Under the pieces are notes generated by a model, which had not been told where the DNA came from, ran no database searches, and saw only the letters and a program-made list of their open reading frames with translations. The translations under genes were made by a program, and so were the position numbers. 64,000 bases of DNA from contig CAJMPR010000003.1 of assembly GCA_905215345.1 (NCBI GenBank), positions 186,001 through 250,000 of the forward strand. Reading direction: 5' to 3'. This stretch comes from an uncultured bacterium (lineage in GTDB: Bacteria; Bacteroidota; Bacteroidia; Bacteroidales; Bacteroidaceae). This document shows positions 1-8,159 of this stretch, piece by piece (position 1 is the stretch's first letter; each line of letters starts with the position of its first letter).

Positions 1-456
1 CTGCGAGCGGTTACGGATTACTTCATTAGCCACCAGAAGGCTGCCCTCAGGAAGGACACTGCGGGCATGCGTCGACTTACCGCCGGGAGCCGCACAGAGG
101 TCTAGCATCACGACGGGGGTATCACCCACATATTGTTTCAACGCCTGTTCCACAAACATGGACGAGGCCTCTTGCACATAATAATAACCGGTATGAAACA
201 GGGGATCGAATGTAAAGGTAAGACGTTCGTCAAGATAGAAACCTGATGTACACCAAGGAACAGGGGGTAATTGACAATTGACAATTGAAAGTTGACGGTT
301 GGCGGTACTATTTCCTTCTATAGACGACTCTGCTTTCAGCTTATTCAAGCGGAGGCTGACAGGTTGCTCTTTCTCCAAAGAAGTAAAGAGTTTATCAGCT
401 CCTTCATCTCCTAAAAGGGTACGGGTATATGTAGTAAAGGATGAGGGTAATTTCAT
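1..456 (-). CDS. 16S rRNA m5C methyltransferase, RsmF/NOL1/NOP2/Sun type (3' part outside window)
   Basis: The start codon is at 456 and the gene runs off the left edge, leaving 152 N-terminal codons. The protein begins MKLPSSFTTYTRTLLGDEGA and contains TFTFDPLFHTGYYYVQEASS and LDLCAAPGGKSTHA. The last is the SAM-binding motif of the NOL1/NOP2/Sun family, which methylates a cytosine C5 in rRNA using two cysteines that would lie downstream. Residues about 50-63, between the N-terminal region and the PVPW segment, are encoded by five degenerate 7-bp repeats that look like intergenic repeat DNA inside the reading frame. The frame stays open. Family assignment is confident; the exact target base is not known. 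Confidence 0.88.
   Translation of the reverse strand, partial: MKLPSSFTTYTRTLLGDEGADKLFTSLEKEQPVSLRLNKLKAESSIEGNSTANRQLSIVNCQLPPVPWCTSGFYLDERLTFTFDPLFHTGYYYVQEASSMFVEQALKQYVGDTPVVMLDLCAAPGGKSTHARSVLPEGSLLVANEVIRNRSQ
271..305. repeat. five degenerate 7-bp tandem repeats inside the methyltransferase gene
   Basis: The plus strand reads TTGACAA twice, then TTGAAAG, TTGACGG and TTGGCGG. A 7-bp unit is not a multiple of three, so gain or loss of one copy would shift the frame of the overlapping minus-strand gene. Only the first two copies are identical. Confidence 0.8.
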
Positions 457-569
457 TTTTTCTCATTAATTACCGCAAATATCAAAAAAATATCGTCTCT
501 TTGCAACTTTCTGAAGAAGAAGATACGTCTAACTCACAAAGAAACAAATAACTTAAAAACAATAAAATT

Positions 570-1292
570 ATGAAACGTATCATTTTTGCATTCATGACAG
601 CCATGCTGCTGTGTACATTGGTTCAGGGGAAATCCAGGATCGTTACTGAAAACGATAGCTTGGGAAACAAGAAAAGAGTAATCGAATTAAGAGACACCGT
701 CATCGACGGGAAGGCGGTAGCAGATACCCTCAGCGTTACGACTTACGAAGACAGTTCCAGTACGAATGAAGAAAGTGGTGATAATTACAAACATCACAGT
801 CGCGCCTACGATTTCGGCTGGAATCTGGGACACGATGCCAAAGAAGCCGCTATTGCCATTACAGCCATTGTTTTTGTATTCGGTTTCCCGTTAATTATCA
901 TATTCATTATATTCTTCTTCCGTTATAAGAACCGTAAGGCCAAATACCGCCTGGTGGAACAGGCTTTAGCAAGCGGACAACCATTACCGGAGAACCTTAT
1001 CAAAGAGGCCCAGGCAATAGACATCCGCAGCAAAGGAATTAATAATGTCTTCATGGGTATAGGACTGTTTATCTTCCTTTGGGCTATCACTGGAGAATTT
1101 GGAATAGGATGCATCGGTTTACTCATAATGTTCACCGGATTCGGACAATTGGTTATTTTCTATACCCAACAAGGCAAAGAGAAAAAGCCGTACACTCCAA
1201 CTCCTACAGAATATAATGAAAAGATTGGGAGAAGTGACATAAAGCCCGATTGCATAGATAATAACAACCAAGAGAAGGATGAAGAAAGATGA
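570..1292 (+). CDS. DUF6249-like membrane protein, first gene of a sigma-factor operon
   Basis: A 240-residue protein with a signal peptide (1-20), a soluble segment, a hydrophobic helix at about 94-118, a basic turn, and a C-terminal hairpin of two hydrophobic helices at about 156-198. This layout matches the DUF6249 family by recollection; its function is unknown. The stop codon overlaps the start of the ECF sigma factor by 4 bp (ATGA), so the two are translationally coupled. Co-transcription with a sigma factor and a second small membrane protein suggests a role in envelope sensing, which is inference only. Confidence 0.75.
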   Translation: MKRIIFAFMTAMLLCTLVQGKSRIVTENDSLGNKKRVIELRDTVIDGKAVADTLSVTTYEDSSSTNEESGDNYKHHSRAYDFGWNLGHDAKEAAIAITAIVFVFGFPLIIIFIIFFFRYKNRKAKYRLVEQALASGQPLPENLIKEAQAIDIRSKGINNVFMGIGLFIFLWAITGEFGIGCIGLLIMFTGFGQLVIFYTQQGKEKKPYTPTPTEYNEKIGRSDIKPDCIDNNNQEKDEER

Positions 1293-1834
1293 GTCAACTC
1301 AATGATATATCGTTAGTCGCACAGGTCGTGGTGTTTCGTAACACCAGGGCCTTCGACCAGTTGATAGGAAAGTATCAGTCGCCCATACGACGTTTCTTTC
1401 TGCATCTGACTTGCGGCGACAGCGAATTGAGCGATGACTTGGCACAAGATACATTTATCAAAGTATATACAAACCTGGCTCTATTCAAAAATTTGTCCAG
1501 CTTCTCAACTTGGCTCTACCGTATTGCTTATAATGTATTTTATGATTATCTTCGCACTCGGAAAGAAACTGACGATCTGGAAACATTCCGGGTAGACGCT
1601 CAATGCAGTACGCTGCAGAAAGACATAGGTCAGCACATGGATATTTATCGTGCGCTGAGTATGTTAAAAGAAACAGAACGCACTTGTATCACTCTCTTTT
1701 ACATGGAAGACCAGAGTATAGAGAAAATTGCGGGAATTACCGGATGTCCGGCGGGAACTGTGAAAAGCCACCTCTCGCGGGCGAAAGAAAAAATGGCTAC
1801 ATATTTAAAACAAAATGGTTATGATGGAAAATGA
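1289..1834 (+). CDS. ECF-type RNA polymerase sigma factor
   Basis: At 181 residues this is the usual size for an extracytoplasmic-function sigma factor. Region 2 spans about 20-90 (FDQLIGKYQSPIRRFF, DDLAQDTFIKVYTNL, FSTWLYRIAYNVFYDYLR). Region 4 spans about 118-175 (LKETERTCITLFYMEDQSIE, then GTVKSHLSRAKEKM as recognition helix). It would direct core polymerase to a small regulon. It overlaps both neighbours, DUF6249-like upstream and a small membrane protein downstream, so all three are probably one operon. The downstream protein is the best candidate anti-sigma factor, although it lacks a recognisable zinc anti-sigma motif. Confidence 0.93.
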   Translation: MSQLNDISLVAQVVVFRNTRAFDQLIGKYQSPIRRFFLHLTCGDSELSDDLAQDTFIKVYTNLALFKNLSSFSTWLYRIAYNVFYDYLRTRKETDDLETFRVDAQCSTLQKDIGQHMDIYRALSMLKETERTCITLFYMEDQSIEKIAGITGCPAGTVKSHLSRAKEKMATYLKQNGYDGK

Positions 1835-2147
1835 TGATAAACTCATAGTTTCTTTCTTCGCCGCCAACCGGCAAGAAATAGCTGACAATGGCTTCACACG
1901 TCGAGTAATGCGCCATCTGCCCGACCGTACCCACCGGATTTCACAAATGTGGGTAACTTTCTGCTTCACACTGGCACTGGTACTATTCTTCGTTCTCGAC
2001 GGCTTACAATTGGTGCTGGATACATTACGTGAAACATTTATGGTCGCAGCCCACAGCGAGGCAGCCCAACTGGAACCGAAATCTTTAGCAGTGGCAGGGA
2101 TAGTATTGCTTTATCTCCTTTACCGTAAAATATGTTCATTAGCTTAG
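1815..2147 (+). CDS. small membrane protein, DUF5056-like, possible anti-sigma partner
   Basis: A 110-residue protein that overlaps the end of the sigma gene by 20 bp. The N-terminal half is cytoplasmic in character (LIVSFFAANRQEIADNGFTR, then RVMRHLPDR). It is followed by a hydrophobic helix at about 44-66 and another at about 90-106. The N-terminal motif and sigma-linked position match the DUF5056 family as I recall it. Start codons at 1815, 1821 and 1824 are all possible; 1824 gives a protein starting MENDDKL, which may be the true one. A role in holding the sigma factor at the membrane is inferred from position only. Confidence 0.75.
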   Translation: MVMMENDDKLIVSFFAANRQEIADNGFTRRVMRHLPDRTHRISQMWVTFCFTLALVLFFVLDGLQLVLDTLRETFMVAAHSEAAQLEPKSLAVAGIVLLYLLYRKICSLA

Positions 2148-2207
2148 TTACTGAACATTGAACTCCTAATCGCAGAATAAATCTATTTCCTCAAGGATAA
2201 TTAAGTC

Positions 2208-2247
2208 AGCCCTTATCTTATTTCATATAGATAAGGGCTAATTTTTT
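2208..2247 (+). terminator. intrinsic terminator of the sigma operon
   Basis: The arms AGCCCTTATCT (2208-2218) and AGATAAGGGCT (2229-2239) are perfectly complementary over 11 bp and are followed by AATTTTTT. It closes the three-gene sigma operon. Confidence 0.9.
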
Positions 2248-2280
2248 CTAAATGGACGAACATTTCTCATCTATAAATTG

Positions 2281-2288
2281 TATATTTG
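2281..2288 (+). promoter_or_regulatory. -7 element TATATTTG for the phospholipase D gene
   Basis: It matches the Bacteroides -7 consensus TAnnTTTG and lies directly after the terminator of the preceding operon. It overlaps a possible TTG codon at 2286, so translation must begin downstream of that TTG. No clear TTTG lies at the usual distance upstream. Confidence 0.6.
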
Positions 2289-2321
2289 CCAACTCATAAA
2301 ACTAAAGAATATTATAAAGTT

Positions 2322-3551
2322 TTGAGACAGGTTCTATTCGTCATATTATTTACTCTTTTTGTTGGAAATATCCGGGCACAGGTTACAAGTGATTCCCTAG
2401 TAATGAATTATATGCAGGAATTGGGAATACCGGTAACTTATAATAACAAAGTTGAGCTATTGATGACTGGTCGTGACAAGTTTGTCGACTTATTTGAAAC
2501 AATCCGCCATGCCCGCCACCACATTCATCTGGAATATTTCAATTTCCGGAACGATTCTATTGCAAATGCACTGTTTGACCTTTTGGCTGAAAAAGCTAAA
2601 GAGGGAGTAAAAGTACGTGCCATGTTCGACGCATTCGGTAACTGGTCTAATAACAAACCGCTTAGAAAGGAACATTTGCAGGCAATACAGGCAAGAGGCA
2701 TCGAAATTGTAAAGTTCGATCCGATAACTTTCCCTTATATCAATCATGCAATGCATCGTGACCACCGCAAAATAGTTGTTATCGATGGCAAAATCGGTTA
2801 TACGGGTGGTATGAACATCGCCGATTATTATATCAACGGCTTACCGAAGATCGGAAAATGGCATGATATACATATGAATATAGAAGGGGATGCAGTGCGT
2901 TACTTACAAGGCATTTTTCTAACAATGTGGAATAGAGAAACCGGACAACACATTGGCGGACCTGCATACTTTCCAAATCTGCCGCAACTTCCTGACAGTA
3001 TTGCCGAAGAAATTGCCATAGTAGACCGTACTCCACGCGAAACGCCACGTTCTATAAGCCATGCTTATACCGTATCGATTGAAGCGGCACAAAAAAATAT
3101 TCAGATTGTCAATCCTTATTTTGTACCGACGAAGTCTATTCGTATGGCTATCAAAAAGGCGTTGAAGAAAGGTACGGAAGTAGAAATTATGATACCTGCC
3201 GTATCAGATATTCCTTTTACTCCCGAAGCGTCTTTGTACATCGTACACAAGTTAATGAAACGGGGTGCCAAAATTTATCTTTTTAAAGGCGGCTTTCATC
3301 ATTCCAAAGTAATGATGGTAGATAAGTCCTTCTGTACAGTGGGGACGGCCAACCTCAACAGTCGTAGTCTCCGTTATGACTACGAAACGAATGCCTTCAT
3401 TTTTGACCCTGCAACCACAAACCAGTTAAATACAATGTTCGAGAGAGATAAACAGAACAGTATTCTGCTCACTCCCGAAATATGGAAAGAACGATCTGGG
3501 TGGAAAAAATTCGTTGGATGGGTGGGTAATCTGCTGACTCCTTTCCTTTAA
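2322..3551 (+). CDS. phospholipase D family protein, cardiolipin synthase-like
   Basis: The protein carries two HKD motifs, HRKIVVID followed by GYTGGMN and HSKVMMVD followed by GTANLNSRS. These are the catalytic halves of phospholipase D and cardiolipin synthases, which transfer phosphatidyl groups. The open frame extends up to a TTG at 2286, but that codon lies inside the promoter. The TTG at 2322 gives MRQVLFVILFTLFVGNIRAQ, a clean signal peptide, so it is chosen (409 residues). A cleavable signal without the two N-terminal membrane helices of classical Cls suggests a periplasmic or lipid-facing enzyme. It is probably monocistronic; the substrate is unproven. Confidence 0.85.
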   Translation: MRQVLFVILFTLFVGNIRAQVTSDSLVMNYMQELGIPVTYNNKVELLMTGRDKFVDLFETIRHARHHIHLEYFNFRNDSIANALFDLLAEKAKEGVKVRAMFDAFGNWSNNKPLRKEHLQAIQARGIEIVKFDPITFPYINHAMHRDHRKIVVIDGKIGYTGGMNIADYYINGLPKIGKWHDIHMNIEGDAVRYLQGIFLTMWNRETGQHIGGPAYFPNLPQLPDSIAEEIAIVDRTPRETPRSISHAYTVSIEAAQKNIQIVNPYFVPTKSIRMAIKKALKKGTEVEIMIPAVSDIPFTPEASLYIVHKLMKRGAKIYLFKGGFHHSKVMMVDKSFCTVGTANLNSRSLRYDYETNAFIFDPATTNQLNTMFERDKQNSILLTPEIWKERSGWKKFVGWVGNLLTPFL

Positions 3552-3608
3552 TCAGAGCACTCTACTTAATTTTTAATTTTTAATTTTTAATATCTCCCGA
3601 AGTTTGGT

Positions 3609-3616
3609 TACCTTTG
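3609..3616 (+). promoter_or_regulatory. -7 element TACCTTTG for thyA
   Basis: A TAnnTTTG match 25 bp before the thyA start codon, just downstream of an AT-rich stretch with repeated TTTTTAA units at about 3569-3590. Confidence 0.65.
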
Positions 3617-3640
3617 GCGAAGCATTATAATTTGTAATTC

Positions 3641-4435
3641 ATGAAACAATATTTAGATTTGCTCAACCGTGTATTGACAGAAGGTATTGAAAAGAGTGAC
3701 CGCACAGGAACTGGTACAATCAGTATATTCGGACATCAGATGCGATTCAATATGGAAGAAGGATTTCCTTGTCTGACCACTAAAAAACTTCATTTGAAAT
3801 CTATTATTTACGAACTGTTATGGTTCTTAAATGGAGATACAAACGTAAAATATCTGCAAGATAACGGCGTGCGTATTTGGAACGAATGGGCAGATGAGAA
3901 TGGGGATTTAGGTCATATATATGGATACCAGTGGCGTTCATGGCCAAACTACAAAGGGGGTGTCATTGACCAAATCAGCGAAGCTGTTGAGACGATCAAG
4001 CATAATCCGGATTCCCGGCGTATTATAGTAAGTGCCTGGAATGTGGGTGACCTCGATAACATGAATTTGCCGCCTTGCCATGCGTTCTTTCAGTTTTATG
4101 TAGCCGACGGACGCCTCAGCTTACAACTTTACCAACGAAGTGCCGATATCTTCCTCGGAGTACCGTTCAATATCGCATCATATGCATTATTGCTACAAAT
4201 GATGGCGCAAGTAACCGGACTTAAAGCAGGAGATTTTGTACATACATTAGGGGATGCGCACATCTATTTGAATCATTTGGAACAAGTTAAACTTCAGTTA
4301 AGTCGTGAACCAAGACCTCTTCCTCAAATGAAAATCAATCCGAATGTGAAAAGTATTTTCGATTTCAACTATGAAGACTTTGAATTGATAAACTATAATC
4401 CTCACCCGCATATTGCAGGGAAAGTTGCAGTGTGA
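3641..4435 (+). CDS. thyA: thymidylate synthase
   Basis: Converts dUMP to dTMP using methylene-tetrahydrofolate. The 264-residue length equals the standard bacterial ThyA. Visible motifs are DRTGTGTISIFG, the substrate-loop DSRRIIVSAWNVGDL, the catalytic cysteine in LPPCHAFFQFYV, and LYQRSADIFLGVPFNIASYA, which contacts dUMP and folate. It lies 115 bp upstream of folA. That pairing makes sense because ThyA produces the dihydrofolate that FolA reduces. Confidence 0.98.
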   Translation: MKQYLDLLNRVLTEGIEKSDRTGTGTISIFGHQMRFNMEEGFPCLTTKKLHLKSIIYELLWFLNGDTNVKYLQDNGVRIWNEWADENGDLGHIYGYQWRSWPNYKGGVIDQISEAVETIKHNPDSRRIIVSAWNVGDLDNMNLPPCHAFFQFYVADGRLSLQLYQRSADIFLGVPFNIASYALLLQMMAQVTGLKAGDFVHTLGDAHIYLNHLEQVKLQLSREPRPLPQMKINPNVKSIFDFNYEDFELINYNPHPHIAGKVAV

Positions 4436-4540
4436 GTTGAATTATGAATTAAGGATCATAAGTTATGAATTGTCATTTAGTTTTATGATGCAATCTAAAT
4501 CAATACTCATCATTCATACTTATAATTCCTAACTTATATA
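4434..4540. repeat. imperfect inverted repeat between thyA and folA
   Basis: The left part (TTATGAATTAAGGATCATAA and following) is an imperfect reverse complement of the right part near 4506-4540 (CATTCATACTTATAATTCCT and following). It belongs to the ATGAATTA-rich class of intergenic DNA that recurs in this window. No gene is visible in this gap. Confidence 0.45.
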
Positions 4541-4550
4541 ATAAAATAAC

Positions 4551-5039
4551 ATGGTAAACATAATCGCAGCAGTAGATCGCAATATGGGCATTGGCTACGA
4601 AAACAAATTGCTATTTTGGCTTCCCAATGATTTAAAACGTTTCAAGGCACTTACTACCGGAAACACCATTATCATGGGACGGAAAACTTTTGAGTCTTTA
4701 CCCAAAGGCGCTTTACCCAATCGCCGCAATATTGTACTCTCATCTCATACTGATGTAAACTTTCCAGGTGCAGAAGTATACTCTTCTTTAGAAGAAGCCT
4801 TAAAGAATTGTGAGGCTAACGAGCAGGTATACATTATAGGAGGAGCCAGTGTCTATCTTCAGGCTCTCCCATTAGCTGACGTACTCTGCCTAACGGAGAT
4901 TGATGCGGAAGCTCCTCAGGCAGATGTCTATTTCCCGAATGTCAACATGAATATATGGCAAGAAAAAAACAGGGAATCTCATCCGGTAGACGAGAAGCAT
5001 CCCTGCTCATATGCTTTTGTTGATTATATCCGCCGATAA
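4551..5039 (+). CDS. folA: dihydrofolate reductase
   Basis: Reduces dihydrofolate to tetrahydrofolate with NADPH. It has 162 residues, the normal length. Motifs include the N-terminal IIAAVDRNMGIGYENKLLFW, LPNDLKRFKALTTGN with the active-site Asp, the NADPH-binding IIMGRKTFESLP, and the GGASVY turn. It is downstream of thyA and convergent with the Lrp-type regulator, with only 3 bp between their stop codons. Confidence 0.97.
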   Translation: MVNIIAAVDRNMGIGYENKLLFWLPNDLKRFKALTTGNTIIMGRKTFESLPKGALPNRRNIVLSSHTDVNFPGAEVYSSLEEALKNCEANEQVYIIGGASVYLQALPLADVLCLTEIDAEAPQADVYFPNVNMNIWQEKNRESHPVDEKHPCSYAFVDYIRR

Positions 5040-5042
5040 GAA

Positions 5043-5519
5043 TTATTCTTCCTCTTCTTCAATAGCTATCGGCATCTGACGCTTAATAGCTTCATGGAAG
5101 GATATCAGTGTTTCAGTACGTGACAATCCCAGCGGCTGCAACTTATCGTGAATTATACTTAACAGGTGATGATTATTACGAGCATAAAGCTTGACAAACA
5201 TATCATATTTACCTGTTGTAAAATGGCATTCTACTATTTCCGGAATAGCAGCTAATGCTTTTGTCACAGCATCAAAAGTTGCAGGATCTTTCAGGTAAAT
5301 TCCAATGTATGCACAAGTTTCATATCCAATTTTTTCCGGGTCTATTACATATTCCGAACCTTTCAGGATACCCAGATTGGTAAGTTTCTGTATTCGTTGG
5401 TGAATGGCGGCTCCGGATACATTACAGGCTCTAGCCACTTCAAGAAAAGGTATACGCGCATTATCAGCAATAAGTTTCAATATCTGCTCGTCTAAAGTAT
5501 CCAATTGATGATGTCCCAT
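5043..5519 (-). CDS. Lrp/AsnC family transcriptional regulator
   Basis: An N-terminal helix-turn-helix (LDEQILKLIADNARIPFLEV, then AIHQRIQKLTNLGI) is followed by an Lrp-type ligand-binding (RAM) domain at about 70-150. Such proteins form octamers and respond to amino acids or other small effectors. The frame opens at a TTG at 5531, but the ATG at 5519 (MGHHQLDTLDEQ) is preferred, giving 158 residues. The C-terminus is a glutamate-rich tail. It is divergent from the M64 peptidase across a 245-bp gap; whether it controls that gene is unknown. Confidence 0.92.
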   Translation of the reverse strand: MGHHQLDTLDEQILKLIADNARIPFLEVARACNVSGAAIHQRIQKLTNLGILKGSEYVIDPEKIGYETCAYIGIYLKDPATFDAVTKALAAIPEIVECHFTTGKYDMFVKLYARNNHHLLSIIHDKLQPLGLSRTETLISFHEAIKRQMPIAIEEEEE

Positions 5520-5574
5520 TTCAAATATCAATAATTAAATGAATAATCTTACCGCATTTTGCTACGGCAACATG

Positions 5575-5582
5575 CAAAGTTA
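5575..5582 (-). promoter_or_regulatory. -7 element TAACTTTG for the Lrp-type regulator
   Basis: On the minus strand this is a TAnnTTTG match about 55 bp before the start codon at 5519. Confidence 0.55.
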
Positions 5583-5707
5583 GTTATTTTTTCTCCAATA
5601 AATATGTGATTTGTTACTTTTCTTAATAAAAAAAGAATAATCACACACTTTAGAAACGGAACTAAATACGATAAATGCAGCGAATCTCTTTCTTCAATTA
5701 CACCGGA

Positions 5708-5739
5708 ATTGCAGATGAACAGTAAAAAATGTATCTTTG
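5708..5739 (+). promoter_or_regulatory. promoter of the M64 peptidase gene
   Basis: The -7 element is TATCTTTG at 5732-5739. ATTG at 5708-5711 lies 20 bp upstream in the -33 position. The start codon follows 25 bp after the -7 element. Confidence 0.65.
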
Positions 5740-5764
5740 TAAAGTGATTTAAATATAAAATGAT

Positions 5765-7024
5765 ATGAAAAAATGCACTTTACTTCTATTATGCTTTGTA
5801 GCCACTTCGGTTGCATATGCACAAGCATTCACTGACTATTTCACAGATAAAACTCTTCGCATTGACTACATATTCAGTGGTAATGCATCCAAGCAGAACA
5901 TCTGTCTGGATGGTTTATCCTCTCTTCCATTCTGGGCGGGCAGAAAACATCATTTATCCGAACTTCCTCTGAAGGGCAGCGGGCAGATTATAATGCGGGA
6001 CATAGCCAGTGGTAAAACTATTTATACGACTTCATTTTCTTCTCTTTTTCAGGAATGGCTGGCAACAGAAGAAGCCAAAAACATCAATAAAGGGTTTGAA
6101 AACACATTCCTGGTACCCTATCCTCTTCAACCGGTTGAAATTGAAATCACACTATTTGGTATGGGAATGAAACATATTGTTCGTCCGGATGATATATTAA
6201 TAGCACAAAAAGGAGTCTCTCATATCACTCCTCATAAATACTTATTGCAGAACGACATCCTGGATAAAGCTATTGATGTAGCTATCCTTGCAGAAGGATA
6301 TTTACCGAATGAAATGGAAACGTTTTATCAGGATGCTAACATAGCTTGTGAAAGTTTATTCTCCCATGAACCTTTTAAGTCCATGAAAAAACGGTTTAAT
6401 ATCGTAGCCGTAGCGAGCCCTTCAAAAGATAACGGGGTAAGTGTGCCAAGATTAGGAGAATGGAAACATACAGCTTTCAACTCGCATTTCAGCACTTTCT
6501 ATTCAGATAGATACCTGACTACACCGCGCTTAAAAGCCATACATGATGCTTTAGCCGGAATCCCCTATGAGCACATCATCATTTTAGCCAATAGTGACGA
6601 ATATGGTGGTGGGGGTATCTATAACTCTTATACCTTGACTACTGCACATCACTCTATGTTCCGTCCGGTTGTTGTGCATGAATTTGGGCATAGCTTTGGA
6701 GGACTCGCAGATGAATATTTCTATGACAATGATATCATGACAGATACTTATCCTTTAAATATAGAACCATGGGAGCAAAATATCAGTACCCGAGTGGACT
6801 TTGCATCTAAGTGGGAAGATATGCTTGCCAAGGATACTCCTATTCCTACCCCAACAAATGCAAGTAATACATACCCTGTTGGTGTATACGAAGGTGGTGG
6901 CTATTCTGCCAAAGGCATTTACCGCCCGGCTGACAATTGTCGTATGCGTACAAACGAATACCCTGCTTTTTGTCCTGTATGCCAACGAGCTATCCGCAGA
7001 ATTATTGATTTTTACACTGAATAA
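5765..7024 (+). CDS. secreted M64-family zinc metallopeptidase
   Basis: A 419-residue protein with a signal peptide ending near AYAQA (about 20). An N-terminal beta-rich domain covers about 20-150 and the catalytic domain about 165-415. The zinc site is HEFGHSFGGLADEYF, an HExGH motif whose following Asp and Glu suit the M64 (IgA peptidase-like) family. The C-terminal part has NCRMRTNEYPAFCPVCQRAI, whose cysteines may form a disulfide. It is expected in the periplasm or outside. The family includes IgA-cleaving members, but nothing here shows that specificity. It may be co-transcribed with the GNAT gene 27 bp downstream. Confidence 0.88.
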   Translation: MKKCTLLLLCFVATSVAYAQAFTDYFTDKTLRIDYIFSGNASKQNICLDGLSSLPFWAGRKHHLSELPLKGSGQIIMRDIASGKTIYTTSFSSLFQEWLATEEAKNINKGFENTFLVPYPLQPVEIEITLFGMGMKHIVRPDDILIAQKGVSHITPHKYLLQNDILDKAIDVAILAEGYLPNEMETFYQDANIACESLFSHEPFKSMKKRFNIVAVASPSKDNGVSVPRLGEWKHTAFNSHFSTFYSDRYLTTPRLKAIHDALAGIPYEHIIILANSDEYGGGGIYNSYTLTTAHHSMFRPVVVHEFGHSFGGLADEYFYDNDIMTDTYPLNIEPWEQNISTRVDFASKWEDMLAKDTPIPTPTNASNTYPVGVYEGGGYSAKGIYRPADNCRMRTNEYPAFCPVCQRAIRRIIDFYTE

Positions 7025-7051
7025 TAAGAACAAACCCTAAAAGAGTACTTT

Positions 7052-7585
7052 ATGATTAAATTCCAACGTATAACTACTGCTGACAAAGAGTTGTACAGCT
7101 ACATGGAGCAGTTAATGATCTCGTCTTTTCCAGCCGAAGAGTATCGTGCATTGGAGGAGTTGTGTAAGTATACTGATACTAAGCCGCATTTTTATAATAA
7201 AATAATCTTTCATCACGATAGTCCTGTCGGTTTTATTACTTACTGGGATTTTGGACATTTTTATTATGTAGAACATTTCGCAATCGATCCGTCTCAACGC
7301 AATGGCGGACATGGCAAGAATGTTTTGAACCATTTATGTCAACAACTTAACTCCCCTATCATTCTGGAAGTAGAGGCACCTGAAGAGGAAATGGCAATAC
7401 GACGTATCAATTTCTACAAACGCCATGGATTCACATTATGGGAAAAGCCATACATGCAGCCACCCTATAAGCCCGGAGATAATTATCTTCCTATGTTACT
7501 CATGGCTTATGGAAATTTAGAATGTGAAAAAGACTTTGAAGCTGTAAAATCGCAAATCTACCGGGAAGTATACAATGTAAAATAA
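7052..7585 (+). CDS. GNAT family N-acetyltransferase
   Basis: A 177-residue acetyl-CoA-dependent acyltransferase. The GNAT core is visible as VEHFAIDPSQRNGGHGKNVL, where QRNGGHGK corresponds to the acetyl-CoA pyrophosphate loop Q/RxxGxG/A. The strand ILEVE and FYKRHGF follow. The acceptor substrate cannot be read from sequence. It lies 27 bp after the M64 peptidase and ahead of a bidirectional terminator. Confidence 0.85.
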   Translation: MIKFQRITTADKELYSYMEQLMISSFPAEEYRALEELCKYTDTKPHFYNKIIFHHDSPVGFITYWDFGHFYYVEHFAIDPSQRNGGHGKNVLNHLCQQLNSPIILEVEAPEEEMAIRRINFYKRHGFTLWEKPYMQPPYKPGDNYLPMLLMAYGNLECEKDFEAVKSQIYREVYNVK

Positions 7586-7643
7586 ATATAGATACCGCCT
7601 AATTGTATAAAGCGGATTATCTTTCTCTCTATTAAAAACAAAT

Positions 7644-7670
7644 AAAGGTCGCTTGTTTTAAGCGACCTTT
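7644..7670. terminator. bidirectional terminator between GNAT and exbD
   Basis: The arms AAAGGTCGCTT (7644-7654) and AAGCGACCTTT (7660-7670) are perfect over 11 bp. The site serves the convergent M64/GNAT unit and the ExbB/ExbD operon. Confidence 0.88.
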
Positions 7671-7694
7671 ATCATATAGTTTGGAATTAACTTC

Positions 7695-8159
7695 TTACTG
7701 ACGCGGTTGGGCAGAATAGTTAATCTTCAATGCATAAGCTTGACGAAGAGCTTCCTTGATATCTGTTACAATACCCATTTTCGTATCTTGGTCAACTTTC
7801 AAAGACACTGTCATTTGCGGCTGATCTTCCTCCTTCATACTGGCGCGTTCACCAATAATATAATCTTGGATTGCAGCAACTTCTGCATAACTGTCATTTA
7901 ACTGGATACGGCTTTCATTACCTAATTTCTTACGGAATTCAGCAGTAGGTTTTCCTACATAGATAAACGTAACCAAAGACTTCTTCTCAAGTTTTTCCAA
8001 TTCAGTACCTTGCGGAACCTTAAACTCAACCTTTAATGTTACCTCACGCATAGTTGTTACAATCATAAAGAAGAACAACAGGGTGAAGATAAGGTCAGGC
8101 AGAGAAGAAGTGTTCAACGCCGGCATTCCGCGTTTTCCGGTTTTATTAAATTTTCCCAT
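7695..8159 (-). CDS. ExbD/TolR-type biopolymer transport protein, second copy
   Basis: A 154-residue protein with a short cytoplasmic N-terminus, one membrane helix at about 17-37 (SLPDLIFTLLFFFMIVTTMR, with the Asp needed for proton coupling) and a periplasmic domain. With ExbB it would transmit proton-motive force to TonB and so to SusC-type transporters. Its start overlaps the stop of the upstream exbD by 1 bp, so the two are translationally linked. It is the last gene of the four-gene operon. Confidence 0.92.
   Translation of the reverse strand: MGKFNKTGKRGMPALNTSSLPDLIFTLLFFFMIVTTMREVTLKVEFKVPQGTELEKLEKKSLVTFIYVGKPTAEFRKKLGNESRIQLNDSYAEVAAIQDYIIGERASMKEEDQPQMTVSLKVDQDTKMGIVTDIKEALRQAYALKINYSAQPRQ

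Noticed and set aside
2286..2321. Upstream TTG start for the phospholipase D gene
   Set aside because: The codon lies inside the TATATTTG promoter element, and starting at 2322 gives a proper signal peptide.
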